NCBI GenBank assembly: GCA_964527265.1 | Contig: CAZGOM010000003.1 | Coordinates: forward strand, 1-64,000 | Direction of reading: 5' to 3' | Length of the DNA: 64,000 nucleotides | Source: CAZGOM01 sp964527265 | Lineage (GTDB): Bacteria; Planctomycetota; Phycisphaerae; Phycisphaerales; Phycisphaeraceae | Part shown: in pieces, positions 9,742 through 19,605 of the stretch | How the letters are laid out: the number at the start of each line of letters is the position of its first letter | Position numbering within the stretch: position 1 is the first letter of the stretch | Program-made: the position numbers and the translations under genes | Notes under the pieces: generated by a model | Told to the model about the DNA's origin: nothing | Seen by the model: only the letters and a program-made list of their open reading frames with translations | Databases searched by the model: none

Positions 9742-12060
9742 TTAGGTGAAGTACTGGACGATGTCGTGGAAGACGTAGCGGTTGTGGCTGATGTTGGAGG
9801 CGCGGATCTTGGTGAAGAGGGAGAGCAGGAGCCAGAAGAAGATGGCCATGCACTCGCCGAGGATAAGGCCGATGAAGATGTCGCGGACCTTGTCAAAGGT
9901 CATCTTGCCGCCGTACTTGACGACGAGTTTCTTGAAGATCCAGCCGATGAAGAAGCTGAACCAGAGCTGCGACATCAGGGGATTAATGAGCATGATGTAA
10001 CCCACGGGGTGTGGGAACCAGAAGACACTGGTGCGGATGTAGAAGGAGAAGGCGACCCATGCGGCGCCGACGCCGTACCAGCCGAGCATAGTGGGCATGA
10101 TGTCGGGGGGTGTGTTAATGACGCCCTGTGCTTTATCCATGATGTCCTGGGGGGACGAGGAATAAAACCAGGAGTTGAGTTTGCTGCCACCCTTGAGATA
10201 GCCCAGGAAGATGACAAAGCCGAGGGCGGAGACGACACTGATGACCAGGGAGGAGAGGACAGCGAAGTGGAACTTCATGCGGTTGTGGTTGCCGGACTTG
10301 GCCTGCATGTTGGCCACGTTCATGAGGTTGGGCGCGATGTAGGCCTTGATGTCCATGAAGAGGACGCTGTAGATGGGGAAAAGAGGCGCGACGATGTTTC
10401 CGGGGAGGAAGCCGCCGAATCCGCCGGTGATGCGGTAGATGTGGAAGAAGCTGGTGTGGGACTGGAACCAGTAGATGCCACCCTCGGCGACGATGCGCAT
10501 GAGGCCGATGGTCAGGAGGGTGAGGAGGGCGACAAAGACCAGGGCCCAGTGGAGGGGGATGCCGTTCCAATTGAGCCAGGCCATGATGACACTGACCGAG
10601 ACGGCCAGGCCGATGAGGGGGATGAGGATGACGATGCGTTCGCCAAAGGCCTTGCCCTTGATCATCTGCATGTAATCTTTGACGGCTTTGAATAGACAGA
10701 TGGCACTGAACATGAGCATGCCGCCGCCGCCCTGAGCCGTGGCGGCGTTCATTTCCCATAGCCAGTCGCTGGGGAAGTCTTTCTGGTTCTGGCCGTAGCC
10801 CATCCACACCATGACGAGCATGAAGAAGCGGCTGGCGAGGAAGTAGGCCCAGATGGAAAACGAGATTTCAAGGGGGAGCAGGAACGCGATGCCCACCGCC
10901 GTAAAGATGACGAGGAACATCATGGCGATTTCACGCCCGCCGCCGACACCTTCAAAGATGCTTCCGGCGACGGTGGCATTGACGCTGCCGCGACTCATGC
11001 CAAGGGGGATGACGCCGATGTTGGAGATGACATTGGCGGTGTTGATGCCGTTCCAGCCCAGGACGAGGAAGGCGATGGCGAAACCGATCCAGAAGCCAGG
11101 GGTCTTGACGATCTTGGGAACCCAGTTGTTGCCGCCGACATCGGGAAGGAGGACTTCAGGGAGACGAGCCAGGGGGAAGATGAGTTTCTCGCGGTCCATC
11201 CAGTTGCCCAGAAGGACGTATGTCAAGCTGTAGAAGAGCGCGTAGACGGCCCCGACGAAGATGAGCCAGAGGGAGAGGGGCTTGGCCCAGACGGACCAGG
11301 GAATGAATTTGAAGACCTTCCACCAGTGTTCCATGTTGGCCTGGAAGGTGGCGTCAGCGGGCGGGGTAATGAGGGCTTTGCCTTGTTCGTCGTAGACGGT
11401 GCCCTTGGTGAAATCGAGGATGACCTTGGCGTCCTGGATATAGAGCAGGTTGTTGAGCTGTGAGTTGGTCTTGTTTTCCCAATCCTTCTGGGCGGTGTTC
11501 CAGTTAGGGTTCTTGGGGGTCATGACGATGGGCACAAGCTGGTCGGCGAGGCCGAAGGTGGAAACGCCCGAAGAGACGGTGAGGGCGGCGAAGAAGCAGA
11601 GCATTTCCTGACGGTTGAAGCGGCGGAAACGAACGAGGCGCAGGAGATAGATGATGGCGACGAAGACGACGACGCCAAAGAAGAGGTTGCGCAGTTCAGG
11701 TGAGATGTAGCCGATTTCAGCGGAATAATAAAAGAGGCCGGCCAGGACAGCGAAGCCGGACATGATGCCGGTGGCGCTCAGAAGCGGCATCTGAAGCATG
11801 GGGTTGGCAAAGAGCGCGCCGATGAAAAGGACGGCGAAGGCCATGATGGCAATGAGGGTGGGCGTGATAATGGTGCCCACGGTGTGCGTGCCGTAGATGG
11901 TGACGCCGACCTGGACGATGGAGAGGAGGGTGACCATCGGGAGGACCGTGAGACGGATCCCGTAGTTATCCGAGTCGGTCTGCATCAGGGCGTCCTGATG
12001 CTGCTCCTGCGCTTTCTCAAGCGCTTGTGTATCGACGCGTTGGTATGGGGTCTGGGTCAT
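9742..12060 (-). CDS. OPT-like polytopic transporter (772 aa)
   Basis: 772 residues with roughly 13-15 hydrophobic helices and a hydrophilic loop near residues 175-240. The overall pattern (long transporter, conserved loop with NWMDREKLIFPLARLPEVL, a late Trp/Gly-rich helix pair) resembles the oligopeptide-transporter-like proteins annotated as DUF6785/DUF6784 in planctomycetes; that family name is from memory and was not searched. It starts 70 bases after the stop of a second, similar 668-residue transporter, so the two probably work together. A short cytoplasmic N-terminus (about 40 residues) precedes the first helix. Substrate unknown. Confidence 0.75.
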   Translation of the reverse strand: MTQTPYQRVDTQALEKAQEQHQDALMQTDSDNYGIRLTVLPMVTLLSIVQVGVTIYGTHTVGTIITPTLIAIMAFAVLFIGALFANPMLQMPLLSATGIMSGFAVLAGLFYYSAEIGYISPELRNLFFGVVVFVAIIYLLRLVRFRRFNRQEMLCFFAALTVSSGVSTFGLADQLVPIVMTPKNPNWNTAQKDWENKTNSQLNNLLYIQDAKVILDFTKGTVYDEQGKALITPPADATFQANMEHWWKVFKFIPWSVWAKPLSLWLIFVGAVYALFYSLTYVLLGNWMDREKLIFPLARLPEVLLPDVGGNNWVPKIVKTPGFWIGFAIAFLVLGWNGINTANVISNIGVIPLGMSRGSVNATVAGSIFEGVGGGREIAMMFLVIFTAVGIAFLLPLEISFSIWAYFLASRFFMLVMVWMGYGQNQKDFPSDWLWEMNAATAQGGGGMLMFSAICLFKAVKDYMQMIKGKAFGERIVILIPLIGLAVSVSVIMAWLNWNGIPLHWALVFVALLTLLTIGLMRIVAEGGIYWFQSHTSFFHIYRITGGFGGFLPGNIVAPLFPIYSVLFMDIKAYIAPNLMNVANMQAKSGNHNRMKFHFAVLSSLVISVVSALGFVIFLGYLKGGSKLNSWFYSSSPQDIMDKAQGVINTPPDIMPTMLGWYGVGAAWVAFSFYIRTSVFWFPHPVGYIMLINPLMSQLWFSFFIGWIFKKLVVKYGGKMTFDKVRDIFIGLILGECMAIFFWLLLSLFTKIRASNISHNRYVFHDIVQYFT

Positions 12061-12130
12061 GGCTTCCTGTGGATGTCCGGCGTTGTGCGGCCGTTATTTC
12101 TTTTCGAGGCGGTCGGTTGCGATTGCGGGA

Positions 12131-14137
12131 TCAATAGCCAACGGTGGTGGTACTCTTGGCGATGAGGGCGATGGCCACCGCCGCCATACCGATGAGCCCG
12201 ACGCCGGCACTGAAGCCGGCGAGGATGATCATGATGTACTTCTTAAAGTTTTCCTTGCCGTAGATCTTTTCGAAGTAGTAGCGGGCGATGAGAGCGCCGA
12301 TGATTTCAGGGAGGATGGCGCCGGGGGTGGTCTGGCCCAGGCCGCGGACGACACCGTAGACGAGGAACGTGGGGAGGTTCATGAAGGTGAGAACCGCGAA
12401 GGAGACGGTTCCGGCGATAAAGCCGGCGCCGATGTAGGAGGGGTTGACCGCTTCGAGGAAGGGGCTGGTGCCTGCGGTGGTGGAGGTAATGGTGAGGGCC
12501 TGGTTCAAGGCCTGGAGTTTCCAGACTTCCTGGGTGAAGGGGTAAGCTTCACTGGGGACGGGGGCCATGCGCCAGATGAGCTCGCTGAACATGATGGTGG
12601 AAATGACCAGGATGGGGAAGACGATGATTTCCGTCTTGATGATGCTGCCCAGGCGGGTGCCTGTGAGTTCCAGGGTGCGGAAGCTGTTGGCGGAGCTGCC
12701 GTAATCGCTCAGGGGGATGGGGGCGAACCAGATCTGCGCGCCCTTGAAGCCCGAAAGGATGTAAGCGGCTTCACGGACGAGGGGAATCTGCACGGACTGG
12801 CCGACAAGGCCGGCGAGCTTGGCGTTGGTGTAGCTGATGATGGGTTGATAGATGAAGGCGAAACCCATGAAGAAGAAAAGAGGAAAGCGGTCCTGGTAGT
12901 TGGCTTCAGGGGTGCCGGGCATCATCCACATGCAGAGGCCCAGGTAGACACAGGTGCTCACGACATAGATGCCCATGGCGGTGAGGATGGAGAGATCACC
13001 ACGTTCCTTATTGACGTTGGTCATCATCTCCCAGAAGGACATGCCCTGTTCGACGCCTGGGGCGCGTTTGGAGAAGGCTGCTTTGACGGATTTGAAGACA
13101 GGGATAAGGCTGACGATGAAGATGGCGGCCATGAGGCCGATGCCGAAGGAGAGGTAGAAGTCCAGGTGGTTGGAGAAGGAGGTATCGACGACGCCCATGC
13201 CCGGCGTCCAGGTTTTCAGGATGCCGGCCTTGTAGAGAAGCGGGTTCATGATGAAGGTGATGATGAGGCCGATGAACCCCCCTACCACGGCCCAGAACGG
13301 GATGACCATGCCGAGGATGAAGAGGGAGGCGTCAAACACCAGGTTGATAGGGACAGCGGGGAGAAAATCGGGTGTTGAGAGCTGGGGGGTGAGATCAAGC
13401 CAGGGGATGGGAAGGATTTTGATGGCCTTGCCAAAGAGGGCCTGCGTGACTGCGGGGAGACCGGCATAGATGAGACCAAAACCCAGGCCCATGACAGCGC
13501 CCAGGGAGAAGCAGCGCCAGCGCCAGCGTTCTTTGGGATCGCGGCTTTCGGCCAGGGCGGTGACGCCAAGGGCGCTCATGGGAGCCATGGGGAAGGGAAG
13601 TTTTTCGACGTGGGCGGTGAGGCGGTAGAGAGCGTAGCCCAGGCCGAAGTGGTCGATGCGCTGGAGGATGAGCATGCCGATCATGAACAGGAGCGGCACG
13701 GCCCAGTGAGCAGTGAGGAAGGTGCGCTGGGATTGCTCAAGAATTTCCTTCTTGGGGGCAAACCAGGCGGGAATTTCCGAGGCAATGCCGTAACTGGCGG
13801 CCTCGGGACTCTGGGCGAAGTATTGGTTCCACAAGAGCGGGAACGGCATGGAGAGGGAGATGCCGGTCATGTAGAAGAGGACGAAGATCTCCTGCTGCTT
13901 GAGAGTCTTCATCGACCGCTTGACGATCTCGGAGAAGAGGATGACGGTGACCCACTGTGCCGCGCCGCCAAGCCCGCCGCCCAGAAAGAGCGAGAGGTAA
14001 ATGGAGCCGGGCACCATGAGGAAGCCGATGAAGACCGCGCCAATGACTGTTTTCCAGCCAAAGCCTTCCTCATATTGGTCTGGGACCGCCATGAGGTCAC
14101 GGTACATCTGCAGTTCTTTATCCATCGACTTTGACAT
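12131..14137 (-). CDS. OPT-like polytopic transporter (668 aa)
   Basis: 668 residues, many hydrophobic helices, similar in plan to the 772-residue protein downstream: the motif FPMAPMSALGVTALAES parallels the LIFPLARLPEVLL segment of its partner. The start codon overlaps the stop of the giant FtsX gene (TGATG at 14135-14139), which implies translational coupling. It is therefore part of the ABC/FtsX operon and not an independent unit. Probable inner-membrane carrier; the substrate cannot be inferred from sequence. Confidence 0.75.
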   Translation of the reverse strand: MSKSMDKELQMYRDLMAVPDQYEEGFGWKTVIGAVFIGFLMVPGSIYLSLFLGGGLGGAAQWVTVILFSEIVKRSMKTLKQQEIFVLFYMTGISLSMPFPLLWNQYFAQSPEAASYGIASEIPAWFAPKKEILEQSQRTFLTAHWAVPLLFMIGMLILQRIDHFGLGYALYRLTAHVEKLPFPMAPMSALGVTALAESRDPKERWRWRCFSLGAVMGLGFGLIYAGLPAVTQALFGKAIKILPIPWLDLTPQLSTPDFLPAVPINLVFDASLFILGMVIPFWAVVGGFIGLIITFIMNPLLYKAGILKTWTPGMGVVDTSFSNHLDFYLSFGIGLMAAIFIVSLIPVFKSVKAAFSKRAPGVEQGMSFWEMMTNVNKERGDLSILTAMGIYVVSTCVYLGLCMWMMPGTPEANYQDRFPLFFFMGFAFIYQPIISYTNAKLAGLVGQSVQIPLVREAAYILSGFKGAQIWFAPIPLSDYGSSANSFRTLELTGTRLGSIIKTEIIVFPILVISTIMFSELIWRMAPVPSEAYPFTQEVWKLQALNQALTITSTTAGTSPFLEAVNPSYIGAGFIAGTVSFAVLTFMNLPTFLVYGVVRGLGQTTPGAILPEIIGALIARYYFEKIYGKENFKKYIMIILAGFSAGVGLIGMAAVAIALIAKSTTTVGY

Positions 14138-17100
14138 CAGGCCCGCTCCTGTGATCCATTGACCACGGGCAGGTCACCGGCGTCTGCGAACATGCGCTGA
14201 CCCTCGCGGTAGTAAGCCTCGTGTGTGTCACTCTTTTGAGAACGCCATCCCAGGAGACGCTTTCGGAGCGACTCAAGGAAGGGTTGATTGACAGCCAGCC
14301 AGTTGCTGCGTTCGCCGGTGGTCCGTTTGATGTGGACCGCAAGCATGTGCGCTTTAACGGTGGTGTCGTAGTACGCGTAGACTTCAAGCTTTTGATTAAC
14401 GCCAAGGTCGTAAGGCGCAGGGGCAATGTCGAACACCATCGCATAGGTGGTGTGATCGACGGGTGCACCGGGCTGGGAGACGTCCTTGACGGAACCGACG
14501 CGGCCGATGGGACCCAGATCCGCCAGGAAGCTGCCGGTGGAGGCTTCGGAGTTCTGCTTCATGAAGTCGCGCAGATAGGCGCAGACACCCAGGACGCGTT
14601 CGGCGTCATAGCTGAAGGGGAACTTGATGGACATCTCGTCGCCTTCGGTGGGCGGGAGGCTCCATTTGCGCTGACCGGAGGGAACCGCGGCGCGGGCGGC
14701 CATCATGGCGGGGTAGAGGGTGGAGATGAGGACGGTGGCGATGGCCAGGAAGATGACGACCATGACGGAGAGGGAGGAGTAGTTAAGGTTGAGGCCGACA
14801 TTGAGCTTGGTGAAGATGATGGCCAGGACCTGGCCGATGAGGTATCCGGCGACGGAGCCGATCATGCCGAACACGAGGGATTCGGCGAGGAAGAACATCA
14901 TGACGTGAGTGGGGTTGAGGCCGATGGCGTTGTAGATGGCGACTTCGCGTCGACGTTCCATCACTGAACCGAGCATGGTGTTCAAGATGATGGTGGCGGC
15001 GAGGATGATTGGGACGGCGATCTTCAGCACGCCACCGACCTGCGTGGAGTTGCTGGAGGTCATGGCGTACTGACCGGGCTCGACGGGGCGGGCGCCTTCG
15101 GTGGGGATGACGCTCTTGGTGATGCCGACGGCAACGCGCGCGGTCTGGTACTGGATCAGCTCATTGGCCTTTTTCCAGGTTTCGGCGGCATTGGCTTCGG
15201 CAGAAGCGGCCCTGTCGAAGCGAACCGAAAGGGTGCGGTATTCCGCATCGGCGATGGAACGGATGAGGTCGATGGGAAGGAAGGCGACGTTCATGGCGCG
15301 GGCCATGGTGGAGCCGGTTCCGCCGGCCATTGAGCCGCCGAGATCGGCCTGATTTTCCTTGGCGGCGGTTTCTTCCTCTTCGCGCTGCTGGCTGACGGCT
15401 TCGAGCATGGGGAGGACGGGGACATCGCCTTGGTCGCGCATGCGTTCAAGGGCCTGATCATCCAGGAGGCCGATGAGCTTGAGCTTGCGGCCGCCCATCT
15501 GAATGTACTTGCCTTCGAAGCTGCCGGGCTTGATGCCCATCAGTTCCGCGCCGCCCGCGGAAAGGATGATTTCCTCGGCCATGTTGCTGGAGAACCAGCG
15601 GCCGCCGGGGAGAATGGGCATGCCGCCGGGGAGAAAATCCTTTTCGGCGACTTCGAGGCCGACGAGGACCTTGGCGTTCAGGACAGGCATCTGGGCACCG
15701 GGAATGGCAACGGACGGCGTGAGGTCATACCCCATATACTCGCCGTAGGAACTGAGTTTCTGGGCCCAGGCGCGGGAGACGACGGTGGCAGTGCCTTCGT
15801 AGTGCGCCTTCAGGCGGGAGAGCAGGAGCGGATCGATCTTGCTGAGGCCCGGGCTGGCGTAGAAGAAGCCGTTGTAAGGGGCTTCGGGGCTTGTGGGGCG
15901 AGTGGCCGGATCAGTGCCCTGCCCGACGGAGATGACCGAGAGCATGGTGAAAGTGACCAGGACGATGGTTACGCAAGTGAGCGTCGTGCGAATCCGGCGG
16001 CGCTTCATGTTGTTAATGCCGACCAGGAAGGCAACACCGGCGAGGCGGCCCTGGGATGCGTCGGTCGATTCGGCAAGCTGCGATTCTTCAACGATTTGAT
16101 TCATCGAAGAGTTGAACTTAGAGATCAAGACGGTGGAGACGAAGACGGCCAGGCCCAGGATGATGAAGGCGAGGATGACGACTTCGGGGGTCTTGGCGAT
16201 TTCAAAGGCGGGATGGACAAAACGCAGGAGGACGGCCATGCCGGCAAAGACGACGCCGAAGAGGGTGAGCTGACGGTTGATATCGGTGAAGGGGGAGATG
16301 AGCTTGGTGAGGAAGAAGCAGAAAGGAATGACCAGGGCGAGGAAGATGACAACGGCTTTGATGAGATCGTTGACGGTGGCCAGGCCGCGCAGATAAGCCT
16401 GGTAGGCCAGACCGCGGGCTTCTTCGGCTTTAACCATCATGGCGGCATTATTGCGCAGGGCTTCGGCCTGACGGGCTTCCTTGACGAGTTCATCAGCCTG
16501 TTTCTGATAGGCGGCGGCAGTGTCGTTCTTGACGCCCTTGGTGGCCAGGAGGTCCAGGCGGAAGCGTGTGATCAAAAGCATGTCATTGGCGCTGGTGAGA
16601 ACCAGATTGCGAATAATGCCAATCTTGGAGGAGAAGCCGTCGCCTTCAGGATTAGAAGAACTGGCTTTAATAGCGATCCCGGTGCCGATGCGGAATTTGA
16701 CGGGCATGTCCTGATCCACCATGGCGATGGCTGTGCCGTCTCGGGGAAGAGGAATCTGCTTTGTCACGGTGCCGGAACCGGTGCCCTGAATCCCCATGGT
16801 GGAAAGGATGGGAGCAGGACTTTCCTGAACCGCGTCAATGACAGTGAGCATGGTGGCCGCGGAGAGGGAAAGAGGCTGGGTCAGGCCAAGGAGGTCGATC
16901 TTGTCCATCTCGGTGGCGATGACGGTTTTAGTCGTGTATTGAGTGGTGCGGCCAGCGGAGATGGTGGAGTTGAATTTCTTTTCACCCATTCCAAAGTCGA
17001 GTGCGCTTTGGAGGGAGCGGAAGGCGGGGTCGTATCCGAAGACCAGGAGCGAGCCATCACGCCATGTGCCGCCGCGGAAGGTGACTGAGCCACGGTTATT

Positions 17101-19605
17101 GGTGATGAGAATGGGGTAGGGCCGAACTTGACCGAACATGGGAATATTGGAGGGGAGAGTGGGCTTGGCGTCGACCATGACCAGTGCGCCTGCCTGTGGA
17201 AGTTTAGGCACCCCGACGGAGAAGCGGTCCTGCTTGCGAACGCTGAGTTCAGTGGTGAGGTAGCTGACTTCAGCGCCGCGCACATCATAAGTGCCGCCGA
17301 GGTCTTCACTGGTGACGAGGCGATGGAGGAATCCGACAGAATATTCGCCGACGGACTTCAGACGAGCATCATCGACTTGAGTGAGGGTGTCCTGCGGGGT
17401 GTAATCGCGGGCGCGCAGGTCTTCGATGGACATCATGGTGACCGCGGGGATGACGTGCTCGTGATAAACCTGTGCCGCGACGGCGCTCTTGATGCCCAGA
17501 TAGGCATTCCATTGACGGCCGTTGATGCCGCGGACGGCATCAACGTAAAGGTTATTGACGCCTCTGGCCTGGGAGTAGAGTTCCGCTTCACGGCTGGCGA
17601 GGATGCCCAGGCGGTTAACCAGATCGCTGGAGACGCGGGCGAAATTCTGGATCTTGGAGACGAAGTTACCGGTGTAGAAAAAGCCAATGCTGTCGGTGCC
17701 GAAGCTGACATCCAAAGTGATCATGGTAATCGCGGGAACCGAGGCGTAGCGGGCAGCGAAGAATGCGTCGTCCTTTGCGGTGGCGGGGTTGAACTTTGCG
17801 TCGACGAAGTAATTGGCCAGGCGACGGCGAACAACAAGGTTGTTGTTGATCTGCTTTATTTGCTCGTCGATAGCCTTGACGCTTGCGTCGGCGTCGGCGG
17901 TCAGTTGCTTGTAGATGGCGACAAGGCGGGATTTGGTTTCCTCGGGGAGCTTGTCGAAATCAGGACGGGTGCCAAACTTCTTGTAGAGTTGCTGAAGGGT
18001 TAAAAGCTGGTCGAGGTTGATGGTGTAATCCATCATTTTCACGGCATATTCGCGGTCCTCGATCTCTGAGAGAAGACTGCGGGTTTTGCGGAGATTGAGC
18101 TTGCTGCGATTGACGCGGATCTTATTGGCTTCGGTGCTGAGCAGTTCAACAACGGAATCTTTGAAGATCAGGTTCTGTCCGCCAACGTTCTGGCTGCCGT
18201 CGCGGAATTTGTTTTCAATCTCATCCTTGATGGGACCGTTGCCGTAGAGCTGCCCGATAAAAGCATAACGGGCGCGTTCACGGAAGAGGCCATCGAGCTC
18301 AGGGAGGATGGTGCTGGCGGGGTTGGCGAAGAAGTTGAAAGCGTAGTTCTGCTCACCCATGAGCGCGTTGGTGTGGTCGCTGATCACGCTGATCATGATG
18401 GGGCGCTGAGGAGGCGCTTTCTTGAACTTCTCAACCAGTTCGACGACGGTGGCGAGGTTTCCGAGGGTGGAACCACCGGGAGAAAGGTCAGGAACAATGC
18501 TGTTGGAATCTTTGTAGGCCTGGATGTGGACGATCTGGCGGGCAGGGTCGGAAGCAAAGGACTCGACCGCGGGGTTGATCTGAGCAGTGCCGGGAATGAA
18601 GAGCCATTCGGCGGTGAGATCCCGCTTTTCCCAGCGACCGGGCTGGGCCTGAAGGATGCCGATGGCTTCGGACTTGTTGACGGCTTGGAGCAAATCCTTA
18701 CCTATCAGCGCAGCGGCGTCTGCCCGGGTGATGTAGTACCGGGGGATGCTGATCATGGATGTGGTCTGCTTAAGCGCGGCTTCGGCGAGGAACTCACCGG
18801 GCTTATCCGGGCCGGCTTCGGCCTGGATGAAGACGACGGCGCGAGCGCCGTACTGAACGGCTTCGATCCATTGCTTACCGGAACTGAATTCCATCAGGAC
18901 GATGGAGCCTTCGAGGTTGAGCCCCGCCTGTTCAGCGGAAGTTCCCCGGCCAAGGTAGACAACGCGACCCTGAAGCTGTGTGTTGGGAAGGTTGCTGGGC
19001 TCGATGAGATTGGGTGAGACTTGATAAACCGGGACGGTGTTGCCGGCAATTGCGAGGCTGGCCTTACCAGGGATGAACACAGCGGAGGGGTATTCCATCC
19101 GGCCGGAGAACCAGAGGCCCTTGAGGGCGTCCTGGGCTGCTTTGTCTTCGGTGTAGGCTTCAAGGATGGTTGCGGAATCGACTGCGCTGACCGCGGTAAC
19201 GCCGCTGAGGACTTCCATACGCGCCTTGAGGTATTTATCGCTGGCTGCGTCGGCTTTTTTGATGAATTCCTGCGCCTTGGCCCACTTGGCGGGGTCGTTG
19301 ACGGCGGCGGCGGAGTCTTTGAAGTAATTCAGGAAATATTCATCAAGGGCGGCCAATCCGGGCTGGCCGCTCTGGCGGGCGGGAGCGAGCTTGGCAAACG
19401 CATGAGTCCGCTCAACAAAAGGAGAGGCGGTCTGAGGCTGCGGCTGTGAAGCGGGAACAGAGGACGAAGCCGGCTGCGTGCCCTGGCTGGCGCGATCTTG
19501 GGCAAAGCCGGGGACCAGAATGCCGGTAACCGCAAGCACAATCATCGCCAGCAAAGCCAGCGTGGTTGAGTTCCTGCGTGAATATGCTTGAGTCAACCTA
19601 GACAT
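14137..19605 (-). CDS. Giant FtsX-like ABC permease with PA-like extracytoplasmic region (1822 aa)
   Basis: 1822 residues. Signal-type helix at 12-36. Residues about 205-265 (GRVVYLGRGTSAEQAGLNLE, GSIVLMEF, QYGARAVVFIQA) look like a protease-associated (PA) domain, and a stretch near 390-420 (RPIMISVISDHTNALMGEQ) recalls M28-type peptidase surroundings, without a clear complete metal site. Helices at about 1075-1160 and 1205-1230 are followed by a large loop, then a FtsX domain (about 1520-1640) with ERRREVAIYNAIGLNPTHV and three helices. A soluble tail of about 180 residues follows. Coupled by 1-base stop/start overlaps to the ATPase upstream and the transporter downstream. Probably the permease partner of one of the MacB-type ATPases. 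Confidence 0.85.
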   Translation of the reverse strand: MSRLTQAYSRRNSTTLALLAMIVLAVTGILVPGFAQDRASQGTQPASSSVPASQPQPQTASPFVERTHAFAKLAPARQSGQPGLAALDEYFLNYFKDSAAAVNDPAKWAKAQEFIKKADAASDKYLKARMEVLSGVTAVSAVDSATILEAYTEDKAAQDALKGLWFSGRMEYPSAVFIPGKASLAIAGNTVPVYQVSPNLIEPSNLPNTQLQGRVVYLGRGTSAEQAGLNLEGSIVLMEFSSGKQWIEAVQYGARAVVFIQAEAGPDKPGEFLAEAALKQTTSMISIPRYYITRADAAALIGKDLLQAVNKSEAIGILQAQPGRWEKRDLTAEWLFIPGTAQINPAVESFASDPARQIVHIQAYKDSNSIVPDLSPGGSTLGNLATVVELVEKFKKAPPQRPIMISVISDHTNALMGEQNYAFNFFANPASTILPELDGLFRERARYAFIGQLYGNGPIKDEIENKFRDGSQNVGGQNLIFKDSVVELLSTEANKIRVNRSKLNLRKTRSLLSEIEDREYAVKMMDYTINLDQLLTLQQLYKKFGTRPDFDKLPEETKSRLVAIYKQLTADADASVKAIDEQIKQINNNLVVRRRLANYFVDAKFNPATAKDDAFFAARYASVPAITMITLDVSFGTDSIGFFYTGNFVSKIQNFARVSSDLVNRLGILASREAELYSQARGVNNLYVDAVRGINGRQWNAYLGIKSAVAAQVYHEHVIPAVTMMSIEDLRARDYTPQDTLTQVDDARLKSVGEYSVGFLHRLVTSEDLGGTYDVRGAEVSYLTTELSVRKQDRFSVGVPKLPQAGALVMVDAKPTLPSNIPMFGQVRPYPILITNNRGSVTFRGGTWRDGSLLVFGYDPAFRSLQSALDFGMGEKKFNSTISAGRTTQYTTKTVIATEMDKIDLLGLTQPLSLSAATMLTVIDAVQESPAPILSTMGIQGTGSGTVTKQIPLPRDGTAIAMVDQDMPVKFRIGTGIAIKASSSNPEGDGFSSKIGIIRNLVLTSANDMLLITRFRLDLLATKGVKNDTAAAYQKQADELVKEARQAEALRNNAAMMVKAEEARGLAYQAYLRGLATVNDLIKAVVIFLALVIPFCFFLTKLISPFTDINRQLTLFGVVFAGMAVLLRFVHPAFEIAKTPEVVILAFIILGLAVFVSTVLISKFNSSMNQIVEESQLAESTDASQGRLAGVAFLVGINNMKRRRIRTTLTCVTIVLVTFTMLSVISVGQGTDPATRPTSPEAPYNGFFYASPGLSKIDPLLLSRLKAHYEGTATVVSRAWAQKLSSYGEYMGYDLTPSVAIPGAQMPVLNAKVLVGLEVAEKDFLPGGMPILPGGRWFSSNMAEEIILSAGGAELMGIKPGSFEGKYIQMGGRKLKLIGLLDDQALERMRDQGDVPVLPMLEAVSQQREEEETAAKENQADLGGSMAGGTGSTMARAMNVAFLPIDLIRSIADAEYRTLSVRFDRAASAEANAAETWKKANELIQYQTARVAVGITKSVIPTEGARPVEPGQYAMTSSNSTQVGGVLKIAVPIILAATIILNTMLGSVMERRREVAIYNAIGLNPTHVMMFFLAESLVFGMIGSVAGYLIGQVLAIIFTKLNVGLNLNYSSLSVMVVIFLAIATVLISTLYPAMMAARAAVPSGQRKWSLPPTEGDEMSIKFPFSYDAERVLGVCAYLRDFMKQNSEASTGSFLADLGPIGRVGSVKDVSQPGAPVDHTTYAMVFDIAPAPYDLGVNQKLEVYAYYDTTVKAHMLAVHIKRTTGERSNWLAVNQPFLESLRKRLLGWRSQKSDTHEAYYREGQRMFADAGDLPVVNGSQERA

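Noticed and set aside
12059..13378. 439-codon plus-strand frame
   Set aside because: Antisense of the 668-residue transporter; highly acidic, Gly/Asp-rich shadow composition.
15430..17088. 552-codon plus-strand frame
   Set aside because: Antisense of the giant FtsX gene, no ribosome site, acidic shadow composition.
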